DNA of 64,000 nt from Fredinandcohnia onubensis (GTDB lineage: Bacteria > Bacillota > Bacilli > Bacillales > Bacillaceae_L). The notes below the pieces were generated by a model, which was not told the origin of the DNA, did not search any database, and saw only the letters and a program-made list of their open reading frames with translations. Positions 38,083-47,986 of the stretch are shown piece after piece; the stretch's first letter is position 1; every line of letters starts with the position of its first letter. The stretch covers positions 1 to 64,000 of the forward strand of contig NZ_NSEB01000007.1 of NCBI RefSeq assembly GCF_002734215.1. Reading direction: 5' to 3'. Both the position numbers and the translations under genes were made by a program.

Positions 38083-41000
38083 TTGCTAATCACTTCTTTC
38101 TTTTTATTGAATGTACCTCTTCGTTCTTGAATCGACATAACTGAAAAATGCGATACACGGAACGCTTTTAAGAATGCATGTAATGTTTCAATTTCAGTGA
38201 ATACATGAATTCGTTTTTGACTTGCCTCTACCTTATTCTTTTTCGCACTTTTCTCGCCTGTAAGACTTACAAATGCTAAAGCCTTTTCGCTCTTACACCA
38301 TTCTGAAATGTCGTTAGCGATATACGTTTTTAATCCCATTTCCTCTGCTAATTGCTTCACTTCTTCAGGAATACAATCCGCATCGAAGACAATTTCATCG
38401 GCGCCTTTTTTCGCAATGATATAGCTGTGGAAAACTTTTGCTAGTGCTTCATCAATCGTTGCAGCAATGCTAATTCCTTCACCAGTAGATTTCATTTCAG
38501 GCCCTACTGTCGGATCTCCGAGTAATTTATATGTTGAGAAAACGGGGTATTTCACTGTATAGTACGGTAAATCAGGTAATAATCCGTTTTCTGATGTTAC
38601 CTCTTGAAGTGATTTACCAAGTACCAGTTTTGACGCAAGTTGAGCCATTGGAATCCCTGTAATTTTGCTAATAACTGGCACCGTACGGCTTGCTCTTGGG
38701 TTCACTTCGAGTACATAAATTTGATTGTCACTGATTACGAATTGAATGTTCATAATGCCTTTAAACTCTAATTCACGTACTATCTTAGTCGCATAGGTTT
38801 CAACCGTTTTCTTGTTATCTTCGGTTAAAGAAACTGCAGGCATAATCGCATGACTGTCACCAGAGTGAACTCCGGCTTTTTCAATATGTTCAACAATAGT
38901 TGGAATTAAAATCTCTTCCCCATCAGATAGTAAATCGACTTCGATTTCTAATCCAGGTACATACGCATCAATCAGAAGTGGATACGTATCTTCTGTTGTG
39001 TCTTTTAAAAATGAAACCAGCTCGTCCTCATCATTTATTACAAGCATGCCCTTGCCGCCGATAACATACGAAGGACGGATTAGGACAGGATAACCTATTG
39101 CCTTTGCCTTCTCCACTAATTCCTCCGCATGATCGGCAATTTCACCAGGGATATGTGGAATATTCGTTTTTTCTAAGAGCTTATAAAAACGGTCACGGTC
39201 CTCAAGCTGATCAATGATATCGTGTGTGATGCCGACAATTGAAATACCTGCCGCTTCTAAACCTTGGGCAAGATTAATCGCCGTTTGACCACCAAATTGA
39301 ACCATTACTTGATCCACTTTTTCTGCTTCGATTACATTTAAGACATGTTCAAGGGTTAAAGGTTCAAAAAATAATTTATCAGCAATCTCATAATCGGTAC
39401 TTACAGTTTCAGGATTATTATTCATTAAAATGGTTTCGTAACCCTCGTCTTGTAGCGCAAATATCCCATGAACCGAGCTATAGTCAAACTCAATGCCTTG
39501 ACCGATTCGAATAGGTCCAGAGCCAAGAATTAATACCTTTTGCTTATCAGAAACGTCTAGCTCATTTTCACCAAAATAACTTGAATAATAATAAGCAGTT
39601 TGTGCAGCAAATTCTCCTGCACAGGTATCCACACATTTGTAACTAGGAATAATGCTAAGTTCTTTTCGTTTTGCACGAACCATTGATTCTTCCTCTTTAC
39701 AAAGGAACGAAATATGTTGATCGGAGTACCCTTTTTCCTTTACGATTTGCATAAATTCTGCACTAAAATCATTAAGTGCAGTTTGTTGAATTTTTTCTTC
39801 AATGTCTACCAAGACCTTGAATGTCTCTAGGAAAAAAAGATCTATTTTTGAAATCGAATGAAGCTCCCCGACAGTTGTTCCTCTTCTTAACAATTCAAGA
39901 ACAGCAAAGAAACGATTTTCACTTCCGTTTTCAACAAACTGGAGAAGTTCCTCATTTGAATTATTTACAATTGCAGGTAAGCGAAGGCTTTTATTATCAC
40001 CTTCTAACGAATGTACAGCTTTTTGAATGGCACTTTCAAGATTTCGATCTATGGCCATTACCTCTCCCGTTGCTTTCATTTGAGTTCCAAGCGTAGTAGG
40101 AACACCTGTAAACTTATCAAATGGAAAGCGTGGGAATTTTACAACCACATAATCTAACGCTGGTTCAAAGCTAGCGAAAGTTTTTCCTGTAACCGGGTTT
40201 ACTAATTCATCTAATGTATATCCTACCGCAAGCTTTGCGGCCATTTTTGCAATTGGATAGCCAGTTGCTTTTGAAGCTAGTGCTGAGGAACGACTAACCC
40301 GTGGATTTACTTCAATTAGATAATAATTTTTACTAAATGGATCTAAAGCAAATTGAATATTACAACCACCAATAATTCCTAAAGCAGAAATAATTTTAAT
40401 AGATGCAGATCGTAGCATTTGATATTCTTCATCTGTTAGTGTTTGTGATGGTGCCACAACGATTGAATCACCAGTATGGACTCCAACAGGATCGATATTT
40501 TCCATGTTACAGATGGTAATGCAGGTTCCCTTTTTGTCCCTCATTACCTCATATTCAATCTCTTTAAATCCAGCAATACTTTTTTCAATCAAACATTGAG
40601 TAATTGGGCTTTCGGATAAGCCATTTTTCGTTAGTTCTTCTAATTGTTGCAATTCATGCGCAATGCCTCCTCCTGTTCCCCCCAATGTGTAAGCTGGACG
40701 AACAATGACAGGAAATCCAACCTTTTCCGCAAAAGTTTTTGCTTCTTCAACTGTTGTTACAATTTCACTATCCGGTACTGGCTCATTTAGTTCATTCATT
40801 AAGCTTCGAAAGGCCTCACGGTCCTCGCCTTTTTTAATGGATTCAATATGAGTACCAAGGACTTTCACATTATACTTATCTAAAATACCTGCTTCACTCA
40901 AACTAAAAGCTAGGTTGAGACCTGTCTGACCACCAAGTGTTGCGAGTAAACCGTCTGGACGTTCCTTCGCAATGATTTTTTCAAGGCTTTCAACAGTTAA

Positions 41001-41204
41001 TGGCTCAAAATATACAATGTCTGCATTGACTTCATCTGTCATAATGGTTGCTGGATTATTATTTACTAAGATGACTTTATAGCCTTCTTCACGTAGTGCT
41101 CTGCACCCCTGTGTCCCAGAATAATCAAATTCTGCTGCTTGCCCGATTACAATGGGCCCAGAGCCAATTACTAATATTGAGTGTATTGAATGATCCTTAG
41201 GCAT
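38079..41204 (-). CDS. carB: Carbamoyl phosphate synthase large subunit, arginine-specific
   Basis: Large subunit that builds carbamoyl phosphate from bicarbonate, ammonia and two ATP. The 1041-residue product shows the internal duplication: each half begins [19 protein letters not shown] or [18 protein letters not shown] and has ATP-grasp motifs ([23 protein letters not shown]). The C-terminal allosteric domain is short compared with pyrimidine-type enzymes. It overlaps carA by 8 bases. Genetic linkage to arg genes, rather than pyr, marks it as the arginine-specific isoenzyme. Confidence 0.96.
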   Translation of the reverse strand: MPKDHSIHSILVIGSGPIVIGQAAEFDYSGTQGCRALREEGYKVILVNNNPATIMTDEVNADIVYFEPLTVESLEKIIAKERPDGLLATLGGQTGLNLAFSLSEAGILDKYNVKVLGTHIESIKKGEDREAFRSLMNELNEPVPDSEIVTTVEEAKTFAEKVGFPVIVRPAYTLGGTGGGIAHELQQLEELTKNGLSESPITQCLIEKSIAGFKEIEYEVMRDKKGTCITICNMENIDPVGVHTGDSIVVAPSQTLTDEEYQMLRSASIKIISALGIIGGCNIQFALDPFSKNYYLIEVNPRVSRSSALASKATGYPIAKMAAKLAVGYTLDELVNPVTGKTFASFEPALDYVVVKFPRFPFDKFTGVPTTLGTQMKATGEVMAIDRNLESAIQKAVHSLEGDNKSLRLPAIVNNSNEELLQFVENGSENRFFAVLELLRRGTTVGELHSISKIDLFFLETFKVLVDIEEKIQQTALNDFSAEFMQIVKEKGYSDQHISFLCKEEESMVRAKRKELSIIPSYKCVDTCAGEFAAQTAYYYSSYFGENELDVSDKQKVLILGSGPIRIGQGIEFDYSSVHGIFALQDEGYETILMNNNPETVSTDYEIADKLFFEPLTLEHVLNVIEAEKVDQVMVQFGGQTAINLAQGLEAAGISIVGITHDIIDQLEDRDRFYKLLEKTNIPHIPGEIADHAEELVEKAKAIGYPVLIRPSYVIGGKGMLVINDEDELVSFLKDTTEDTYPLLIDAYVPGLEIEVDLLSDGEEILIPTIVEHIEKAGVHSGDSHAIMPAVSLTEDNKKTVETYATKIVRELEFKGIMNIQFVISDNQIYVLEVNPRASRTVPVISKITGIPMAQLASKLVLGKSLQEVTSENGLLPDLPYYTVKYPVFSTYKLLGDPTVGPEMKSTGEGISIAATIDEALAKVFHSYIIAKKGADEIVFDADCIPEEVKQLAEEMGLKTYIANDISEWCKSEKALAFVSLTGEKSAKKNKVEASQKRIHVFTEIETLHAFLKAFRVSHFSVMSIQERRGTFNKKKEVISK

Positions 41205-42273
41205 ATATCTCTTCTCTCCTAACAGTACAGTTGTTTGCTATAAATTCATCAAAAACCCAACTGCTTTCAGATGGTCCTGGGTGTGCTTCCGGATGAAATT
41301 GAACCGTTAAAATAGGAAGCGTTGAATGTGTTAATCCTTCTACTGACTTGTCATTGCAATTTATAAACCGAGCTTTCAATTCTGTTTGACTCAAACTGTC
41401 TTCATCAACTACATAACTGTGGTTTTGTGATGTAATATACACTTTTTCATTAAGTAAATCTGTCACCGGTTGATTTGCGCCTCTATGGCCAAATTTCAAC
41501 TTCTTTGTATCTCCACCTAGGCTTAAGGCAACAAGCTGATGACCTAAGCAAATGGCTAGTGTTGGAAAATATTCGATCATCTGCTTAATTGTCGGAAGAT
41601 GTTCCGCTAGAGCCTTTGGATCTCCAGGGCCATTTGACAAGACAATACCATTCGGTTGAAGTTGTTTGACTTTTTCAAAAGAGGTAGTATAAGGAACTAC
41701 AGTTACCTTACATCCCTTTGACAAAAGAGATTGTAAGATTGATTTTTTATACCCGAAATCGATCAATACAATGTGGTTATCTCCTGAACCAAAAGTTTGC
41801 CACTCCTTACTTGATACATCACCTACAGGATTAGCATTAACAGACATGGCTGGTACATCAGACGAAGGAGAATCACTAATTACAGCCTGCATGGTTCCTT
41901 CAGTTCTGATTCTCTTTACAATTGCACGTGTATCGACATGGGATAGCAATGGTATATTCCATTTTTCAAGATACTGTTTTAAGGAATACTTTGCATTATA
42001 GTGAGAATAAGCATCCTTTGTTTCATATACAATGACTCCAGCCACGTGGGGTTCTTTACTTTCAAAATCGAATTCATTAATTCCGTAATTTCCGATTAGT
42101 GGATATGTGAAAACAATGATTTGATTTTTATAAGAAGGATCCGTTAACACTTCTTGATACCCAGTCATCCCCGTATAGAATACGATTTCTCCGTTCGTTA
42201 CAGCCTTTTCAGAGGCTTGCGATAACGTTCCTTCAAAGCTTTCACCATTTTCTAAATGTAGATATCCCTTCAT
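41197..42273 (-). CDS. carA: Carbamoyl phosphate synthase small subunit, arginine-specific
   Basis: Glutamine amidotransferase subunit that feeds ammonia to CarB. The 358-residue product has the CarA N-terminal domain (TGMTGYQEVLTDPSYKNQII) and a class I glutaminase: catalytic Cys in ICLGHQLVAL and the His/Glu pair in VQFHPEAHPGP. The wording is close to what I recall of B. subtilis arginine-type CarA. Upstream are ARG-box-like sequences (42283-42323) and a possible own promoter, beyond the hairpin after argD. Confidence 0.96.
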   Translation of the reverse strand: MKGYLHLENGESFEGTLSQASEKAVTNGEIVFYTGMTGYQEVLTDPSYKNQIIVFTYPLIGNYGINEFDFESKEPHVAGVIVYETKDAYSHYNAKYSLKQYLEKWNIPLLSHVDTRAIVKRIRTEGTMQAVISDSPSSDVPAMSVNANPVGDVSSKEWQTFGSGDNHIVLIDFGYKKSILQSLLSKGCKVTVVPYTTSFEKVKQLQPNGIVLSNGPGDPKALAEHLPTIKQMIEYFPTLAICLGHQLVALSLGGDTKKLKFGHRGANQPVTDLLNEKVYITSQNHSYVVDEDSLSQTELKARFINCNDKSVEGLTHSTLPILTVQFHPEAHPGPSESSWVFDEFIANNCTVRREEIYA

Positions 42274-42282
42274 TGTTTCACC

Positions 42283-42323
42283 TCGTATTTTTATTTAGGA
42301 AGACGTATTTTTATACAATTATA
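42283..42323 (-). promoter_or_regulatory. ARG-box-like repeats and possible carA promoter
   Basis: On the minus strand the element TATAAAAATAC and a relative AAATAAAAATAC lie side by side upstream of carA, matching the elements in front of argC. A TATAAT (42323-42318) may be a -10. ArgR/AhrC control is inferred. Confidence 0.5.
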
Positions 42324-42346
42324 TTCAAAAAAAATTAGCTCCTATG

Positions 42347-42378
42347 GCTGGTAGTTAGATAGATTCCTAACTACCAGC
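42347..42378 (-). terminator. Hairpin between argD and carA
   Basis: GCTGGTAGTTAG and CTAACTACCAGC form a perfect 12-bp stem. An eight-T run follows about a dozen bases later on the minus strand, so partial termination or attenuation of carAB is possible. Confidence 0.65.
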
Positions 42379-42385
42379 ATCGAGC

Positions 42386-43537
42386 CTAGGCAATATGCTC
42401 TGCCACAAGTGTTTCTTTAATCAACTTAACTGCTTCATCGATTTCTTCGTAAGTAATAGTTAATGGTGGTAATAAGCGGATGACATTCGGGCTAGCTGGA
42501 AGAGTTAAAAGCCCATTTTCTCGAAGTGACGTAATTGAAGCTGCCACTTCTTCTTTACAAGCAATCCCTACCATTAATCCACTACCACGAATCTCTGAAA
42601 CTAATTCGTGATCTGCTAGTGCAGCAGTAAGCTCATCTTGTAAATAAGCCCCTTTTTTCTCAACTTCCGCTAAAAACTCATCGTCAAAAATAATCGATAG
42701 TGTAGCTTTAGCAGCAGCTAATGAAATCGGGTTTCCACCGAAAGTTGACCCATGTGAACCAGGTCCAAATGCTTCTTTGAGCTTTTCCTTACCAAGCATA
42801 GCACCAACGGGAAGGCCGCTTCCTAAACCTTTTGCTAACGTAATAATATCTGGTGTAAGGTTAAAATGCTGGTGTGCAAAGGCCTTTCCAGTACGACCAA
42901 TCCCTGTTTGCACTTCATCTATAATAAATAGTGAACCATGTTTTGCACAAAGTGCTTCAATTTTTTTAAGGAACTCTTCTGTTCCAGGGACAACTCCACC
43001 TTCACCCTGCACAACTTCTACCATAACCGCAGCAACTTGATCATCCATTTCGCGCTCTAACGCGTCACAGTCATTGTATGGAAGATAGACAAATTCTTGC
43101 AATAAAGGTCCATATCCTGAATGAATTTTTTCTTGGCCCGTTGCTGCCATTGTTCCAAATGTTCTTCCGTGAAAGGATTGTTTAAATGTAATGACTTTTG
43201 ATTTTTGTGTGTATTTACGAGCGAGTTTTAAAGCTGCTTCATTTGCTTCAGCTCCACTATTACAATAGAAAACGGCATCTAGATCTGAGTTTGATACTAG
43301 CTTTTCAGCCACTTCTTGTTGAATATCGGACTTAAACAAATTTGATACATGCCAATATTTCTGCAACTGCTCTTCTACTGCTTTCATAACCTTAGGGTGG
43401 CGATGTCCTAGATTACAAACCGCGATTCCGGAAACGAAATCCAAGTATTTTTTTCCTTTATTGTCTACAATGATTGCACCTTCTGCAGATTCAACGGTTA
43501 AATCCCATCTCGCATAGGTTGGAAATAGTGCATCCAT
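42386..43537 (-). CDS. argD: Acetylornithine aminotransferase
   Basis: Pyridoxal phosphate enzyme converting N-acetylglutamate semialdehyde to N-acetylornithine. The 383-residue product has the PLP-binding lysine in [10 protein letters not shown], the aspartate in [13 protein letters not shown], and [17 protein letters not shown], typical of class III aminotransferases of the ArgD group. The ATG overlaps the argB stop by one base (TAATG). Confidence 0.96.
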   Translation of the reverse strand: MDALFPTYARWDLTVESAEGAIIVDNKGKKYLDFVSGIAVCNLGHRHPKVMKAVEEQLQKYWHVSNLFKSDIQQEVAEKLVSNSDLDAVFYCNSGAEANEAALKLARKYTQKSKVITFKQSFHGRTFGTMAATGQEKIHSGYGPLLQEFVYLPYNDCDALEREMDDQVAAVMVEVVQGEGGVVPGTEEFLKKIEALCAKHGSLFIIDEVQTGIGRTGKAFAHQHFNLTPDIITLAKGLGSGLPVGAMLGKEKLKEAFGPGSHGSTFGGNPISLAAAKATLSIIFDDEFLAEVEKKGAYLQDELTAALADHELVSEIRGSGLMVGIACKEEVAASITSLRENGLLTLPASPNVIRLLPPLTITYEEIDEAVKLIKETLVAEHIA

Positions 43538-44313
43538 TATACCACCTCTAGTTCTTTTACAATTTTTGTTCCTTTTAATGTTCCATCTACTGATAATAAC
43601 GAGCTTTTACCATTAATAATCGTTATTTCATTAAGTCCTCCCTCATTTAATGCTGAGAGAGCTGCTTTTACTTTTGGAATCATCCCCCCGTAGATAGTCC
43701 CTTCATCGATGAGGGATAAAACAGAATCTGTTGAAAGCGAAGGTAAGACTTCACCATCTTTTTTGATTCCATCTACATCGGTTACGAATAATAAATGTTT
43801 TGCCTTAAGGGCGATTGCAACACTTGCTGCTGCAGTGTCGGCATTGATGTTGAATTTTGTAAAATCTTCACCAATTCCAATAGGAGAGATAACAGGAACA
43901 TAATCTTGAGAGATCAGATATTCCAAGAATGAAACATTTACGTCTACAATTTCGCCAACATATCCCAATTGTTCAAGGTCCACTGGCTTCACTTTGATCA
44001 GTTCTGCATCACAGCCAGATAGCCCAACTGATGGGATGCCAGCCTTCCCTAGCTCGACTACTACCTTTTTATTCACCGTTCCAGATAATACCATTTCCAC
44101 AACATTAAGTACTTCTTTTGTGGTTTTTCTTAACCCGTTTACAAATTCGCTCTTTAAGTTAAGCGAGGAGAGGGTCTGAGCTATTTCAGGCCCGCCACCA
44201 TGGACAACAACTACTTTATAACCACTGTCTTTTAATTCTTTAATACTATTAAAAAATGAGTCCGACAACTCACTAAGTATACTACCTCCACATTTGATAA
44301 CAATTGTCTCCAT
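43537..44313 (-). CDS. argB: Acetylglutamate kinase
   Basis: Phosphorylates N-acetylglutamate in arginine synthesis. The 258-residue product is an amino acid kinase fold protein: [13 protein letters not shown] (phosphate-binding), [10 protein letters not shown] (glycine-rich loop), [12 protein letters not shown] (substrate site) and [11 protein letters not shown] (catalytic lysine). Its length matches the shorter, arginine-insensitive type of Bacillus. It is 11 bp from argJ. Confidence 0.96.
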   Translation of the reverse strand: METIVIKCGGSILSELSDSFFNSIKELKDSGYKVVVVHGGGPEIAQTLSSLNLKSEFVNGLRKTTKEVLNVVEMVLSGTVNKKVVVELGKAGIPSVGLSGCDAELIKVKPVDLEQLGYVGEIVDVNVSFLEYLISQDYVPVISPIGIGEDFTKFNINADTAAASVAIALKAKHLLFVTDVDGIKKDGEVLPSLSTDSVLSLIDEGTIYGGMIPKVKAALSALNEGGLNEITIINGKSSLLSVDGTLKGTKIVKELEVV

Positions 44314-44324
44314 TTCTAGTCTCC

Positions 44325-45554
44325 TTATGTTCGGTAGCTTGCATTTATCTTGACATAATCATAGGTTAAATCACAGCCCCATGCCGTACCAGTACCATTT
44401 CCTAAATGGAGGTTGACGTGAATAACAATATCAGTACCATCAAGATATTCTTTAGCAAGCTCTTCTGAGAAAGCCACCGGCTGGCTTCCTTTTAGCATTT
44501 GGATTCTTCCAATTGAAATATCCACATTATCCGGATTTACTGTAGCTGCACTGTGACCGATTGCTCCAATAATTCTTCCCCAGTTCGCATCTGCTCCATA
44601 AATTGCTGTTTTAACAAGATTTGAACCGACGATTTTTTTCGCAATAATACGTGCATCTACATCCGATACAGCACCTGTTACATTCACTTCGACTAGTTTT
44701 GTAGCCCCTTCTCCATCCTTTGCAATTTGCTTTGCAAGGTCTTCAAAAGTGGATTGAAGTGCTGAAACGAATGAATCCCATTCAGGATGTTCTTGTGTAA
44801 GTTGGTCATTTTCCGCTAGGCCACTTGCCATTACCAATACCATATCATTTGTTGAAGTCTCTCCATCAACTGTAATTTGATTAAAGGTCACATCTGTCAC
44901 TGTTTTCATCGCAGCTTGTAGGGAGTTTGAATCAATATTAGCATCAGTTGTTACAAAGCCTAGCATAGTTGCCATGTTTGGATGAATCATTCCAGAGCCT
45001 TTTGCAGCTCCACCAATTGTAATTGTTTTTCCATCAATTGTTGTTTGATAACATGCTTTTTTCATTACTAAATCAGTTGTTAAGATTGCTGTTTGGAAGC
45101 TTTGAGCTGCTTCTACTGTATCAGTAGGATTAAGTTGTTTAATGCCCGCTTTTATTTTGTCCATCGGTAATAGTTCACCGATGACACCTGTTGAAGCAAC
45201 AGCAACCAAATGATCGTCAATACCAAACTGAGCTGCTGATTCAGCTCTCATTTCGTATGCATCTAATAATCCTTGTTCACCTGTACATGCATTTGCACAT
45301 GCACTATTGATCACGACAGCCTGTAATTTGTTCTCAACAGCAATACTCTCTTTCGTAACCTTTAAAGGAGGGGCTTGAAAATGACTTTGCGTATATACAG
45401 CGGCACAGGTAGCCGGAACATCACAAACAATCGCTCCTAGGTCTTTCTTTTTATAACGTAATCCGGCATGGACTCCTGCTGTTTTAAAACCTTTGGGGGT
45501 TACAACAGTTCCCTCTTCCAATTTTATTATTTGAATCTCCTTCATATCTATCAT
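44325..45554 (-). CDS. argJ: Bifunctional ornithine acetyltransferase / N-acetylglutamate synthase
   Basis: Recycles the acetyl group from acetylornithine to glutamate and can also use acetyl-CoA. The 409-residue precursor cuts itself at the threonine in IHPNMATMLGF, giving two chains. NSACANACTG is another family signature. The start ATG at 45554 follows AAGGAGTGA. It is the second gene of the arginine operon, 38 bp after argC. Confidence 0.95.
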   Translation of the reverse strand: MIDMKEIQIIKLEEGTVVTPKGFKTAGVHAGLRYKKKDLGAIVCDVPATCAAVYTQSHFQAPPLKVTKESIAVENKLQAVVINSACANACTGEQGLLDAYEMRAESAAQFGIDDHLVAVASTGVIGELLPMDKIKAGIKQLNPTDTVEAAQSFQTAILTTDLVMKKACYQTTIDGKTITIGGAAKGSGMIHPNMATMLGFVTTDANIDSNSLQAAMKTVTDVTFNQITVDGETSTNDMVLVMASGLAENDQLTQEHPEWDSFVSALQSTFEDLAKQIAKDGEGATKLVEVNVTGAVSDVDARIIAKKIVGSNLVKTAIYGADANWGRIIGAIGHSAATVNPDNVDISIGRIQMLKGSQPVAFSEELAKEYLDGTDIVIHVNLHLGNGTGTAWGCDLTYDYVKINASYRT

Positions 45555-45592
45555 GCAAAGTCACTCCTTATCTATCAATCATCTTAACTTAT

Positions 45593-46633
45593 TTATGGGA
45601 ATAGAGGGACATAGTGTAATCCCGTATTTTCTTCTAAACCTAACATAATATTTGCATTTTGGATGGCCTGACCAGCAGCCCCTTTAACTAAATTATCGAT
45701 GACTGACACAACGGTAATTCGGTTTGTTCGCTCATCCAATGCAAGGCCAATATCACAATAATTCGTTCCATAAACCTCTTTTGTGGCAGGAAATGTGCCT
45801 TTTTCTCGAATTCTCACAAATGGAGCATCTTGATAACTTTCCTTATATAGTTCATAAAGTTGGTCCATTGTAAGTGTATCGTCTGCACGATTTATATACA
45901 TCGTAGACATAATTCCCCTTGTCATTGGAACCAAATGTGTACTAAACGTAACGTATGGGATTGAATCATCCCAATCTTGAATCACCTGTTCAATTTCCGG
46001 AATATGTTGATGTTGATTTACCTTATAAATTGAAAAGTTTTCATTAGTTTCAGAGAAATGCGTAGTTCTTGAAGGGCTCTTTCCAGCTCCGGATATTCCT
46101 GATTTAGCATCGATCACAATTGATTTTTCATCTATTAGTTTATGTTTTACTAACGGAGCTAAACCAAGGACTGTTGCAGTAGGATAGCACCCAGGATTGG
46201 AAATAAAACTACTACTCTTAATTTCTTCCTTATTCCATTCAGGAAGACCATATGTAGCTTTGTCTAGGTCTGCTTGTAATGCGCTTGGCTTTTTATACCA
46301 TTGTTCATATACACTAGGATTTTTTAGACGATAATCCCCTGATAGATCAATAATCTTCACATTTTCTTTCAATAGTTCAGGTACGATTGTGGTTGATACC
46401 CCTGATGGTGTAGATAGAAAAACAACATCAACTTCATTTGCAATCTTAGGAATATCAATTTCTTCTAAAGAATGATTTACAAGATTAGTAACATGGGGGT
46501 AGACCTCTGAAAGCTTCATCCCTGTTTGAGACGAAGTGTGAACAGAATGAACGTCTATAGTTGGGTGGTTTGTCAATAATCTTAACAATTCAATTCCGCC
46601 ATAACCAGTAACCCCTATAATTGCCGCTTTCAA
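45593..46633 (-). CDS. argC: N-acetyl-gamma-glutamyl-phosphate reductase
   Basis: NADP-dependent reductase, third step of arginine synthesis. The 346-residue product starts (M)KAAIIGVTGYGGIELLRLL with a Rossmann GxxGxxG. The catalytic cysteine is in SNPGCYPTA and a catalytic histidine lies in STHLVPMTRG. I choose TTG 46633, preceded by GAGGTGG at proper distance. The GTG at 46642, in the same frame, is part of that ribosome site. First gene of the operon, with a strong promoter and ARG-box-like sequences upstream. Confidence 0.95.
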   Translation of the reverse strand: MKAAIIGVTGYGGIELLRLLTNHPTIDVHSVHTSSQTGMKLSEVYPHVTNLVNHSLEEIDIPKIANEVDVVFLSTPSGVSTTIVPELLKENVKIIDLSGDYRLKNPSVYEQWYKKPSALQADLDKATYGLPEWNKEEIKSSSFISNPGCYPTATVLGLAPLVKHKLIDEKSIVIDAKSGISGAGKSPSRTTHFSETNENFSIYKVNQHQHIPEIEQVIQDWDDSIPYVTFSTHLVPMTRGIMSTMYINRADDTLTMDQLYELYKESYQDAPFVRIREKGTFPATKEVYGTNYCDIGLALDERTNRITVVSVIDNLVKGAAGQAIQNANIMLGLEENTGLHYVPLFP

Positions 46634-46684
46634 TATATCCACCTCATTGTTTTTATTAACTAATTAAATTTTGAAATATGTTTC

Positions 46685-46736
46685 ATTATAAGTCCGTATA
46701 AAAATAAAATCAATTGTATTTTTATAAATAATTCAG
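46685..46736 (-). promoter_or_regulatory. argC promoter with ARG-box-like operators
   Basis: On the minus strand TTGATT (46713-46708) and TATAAT (46690-46685) are 17 bp apart. The element GTATAAAAATA (46696-46706) lies in the spacer, and an inverted relative GTATTTTTATA (46717-46727) just upstream, so a bound ArgR/AhrC would block the promoter. Confidence 0.75.
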
Positions 46737-46744
46737 TTTTTTTA

Positions 46745-46785
46745 TACAAAAAAACCACCAGAAGTCGATGGTTTTAAAATTACCC
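46745..46785 (-). terminator. Probable terminator of the moeA-moaD operon
   Basis: On the minus strand AAACCATC and GGTGGTTT form an imperfect stem followed by seven T residues. Confidence 0.5.
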
Positions 46786-47013
46786 TCCACTTACTGGTGG
46801 AATCAACGCAACTGTATCTCCTGCTTTTACAACGTCCTCATCTACTGCATACTCTTCGTTAATTGCAAACATAATTTGGTCAAGGTTTATTATACCATGT
46901 TCGTTCGAAAGCTTTTCTTTCAAATCTGTTACAGTTAGCTCATCCTCATATAAAGTTAATCTATCTGTTCCCGCCATTTCCTGTAAATGGGCAAAGAATA
47001 AAACAGTTATCAT
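46780..47013 (-). CDS. moaD: Molybdopterin synthase small subunit MoaD
   Basis: A 77-residue ubiquitin-like sulfur carrier that donates sulfur to make molybdopterin. It ends PVSGG, whose terminal Gly-Gly is thiocarboxylated. The N-terminus MITVLFFAHLQEMAGTDRL is typical. The start overlaps the moaE stop by 4 bases. Its partner MoaE is adjacent; the activating enzyme MoeB is not in the window. Confidence 0.95.
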   Translation of the reverse strand: MITVLFFAHLQEMAGTDRLTLYEDELTVTDLKEKLSNEHGIINLDQIMFAINEEYAVDEDVVKAGDTVALIPPVSGG

Positions 47014-47480
47014 TTTAGATCCTCCTCTTCAGGTTGACCTGTCGGGTATTGTTTTGTCTCTAATTGATCGCCAATCCACATTTCTCCATTTTCCCAATGT
47101 TCCTTTTTCCAAATCGGAACAATTTGTTTTATCCGTTCGATTGCATATTCGTTTGCTGCATAGGCATCCTTACGATGTGGTGTGGAGACTGCGATTACAA
47201 CAGCAGCTTCCGATATATCTAATCGACCTATTCGATGAATAATGGCCGTTTTGGCTTCTGGCCATCTTTCAGATATTTCCTCACCAATTTGAGCAAGCTT
47301 CTTTTCTGCCATTGGAACATATGCATCATATTCTAAATATAAGGTCCGTTTCCCCTTTGTGAATTCACGGACTGTGCCGATAAAAGTAGTAACAGCACCA
47401 GCCTCACGTCTAATAACCTTATTCGTAACCTCTTCAACATTTATTGGTTCTTTCGTAATTTTAAATAAAGCATTATTCAT
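47010..47480 (-). CDS. moaE: Molybdopterin synthase catalytic subunit MoaE
   Basis: Large subunit of molybdopterin synthase, 156 residues. It converts cyclic pyranopterin monophosphate to molybdopterin with MoaD. Family features: GAVTTFIGTVREFTKGK, LEYDAYVPMAEKKL, HRIGRLDISEAAVVIAVSTP and the conserved WKKEHWENGEMWIGD. It overlaps mobB by 4 bases. Confidence 0.96.
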   Translation of the reverse strand: MNNALFKITKEPINVEEVTNKVIRREAGAVTTFIGTVREFTKGKRTLYLEYDAYVPMAEKKLAQIGEEISERWPEAKTAIIHRIGRLDISEAAVVIAVSTPHRKDAYAANEYAIERIKQIVPIWKKEHWENGEMWIGDQLETKQYPTGQPEEEDLK

Positions 47481-47986
47481 TGATTTACCTCACTAAATAC
47501 CCATTCTAAATAAATTTCTTCCTCTTTTATATGAAAAAGAGGAAAATTAGATTCAATTGGAATCCAAGAAATGACTGCAACAATGTTTGTTAATGAAGTT
47601 AGCAATTCCTTGTCCGCCTCATTCCTAATCAGAACGATTTTGGGATAATCAGCTAATTTAAAACCTTCAATTATTATCATATCATTTTCAAAAAAAGCAT
47701 ACAGCTGAATGAGTTTTTCTAAAGTCCATCCGGAAGTCTTTGCTTCTAACTGAAGACTTCCACCACCTTCAACAATGGTTGCAGATGCACCAGCTTTAAA
47801 GTGCCTGGAAGAATCTTTTTCTTTATTAAGTCCCTTCAGATTGCTTGTATGTCCATGATGTTTAATTGTTGCAATACGAACCCCAAGTTCTGTGCCTCTT
47901 TTTACAATTTTTTCAACTAGCGTTGTTTTCCCGCTGTTTTGATATCCGACAATTTGTAGAAGCGGAAACCTTATTTCCAAGGCCAC
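47477..47986 (-). CDS. mobB: Molybdopterin-guanine dinucleotide biosynthesis adaptor MobB
   Basis: A 169-residue P-loop GTP-binding protein with Walker A GYQNSGKTTL and the KHHGH segment typical of MobB. It assists MobA in attaching GMP to molybdopterin, making the cofactor form used by bacterial nitrate reductases and related enzymes. It overlaps moeA by 16 bases. Confidence 0.93.
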   Translation of the reverse strand: MALEIRFPLLQIVGYQNSGKTTLVEKIVKRGTELGVRIATIKHHGHTSNLKGLNKEKDSSRHFKAGASATIVEGGGSLQLEAKTSGWTLEKLIQLYAFFENDMIIIEGFKLADYPKIVLIRNEADKELLTSLTNIVAVISWIPIESNFPLFHIKEEEIYLEWVFSEVNQ

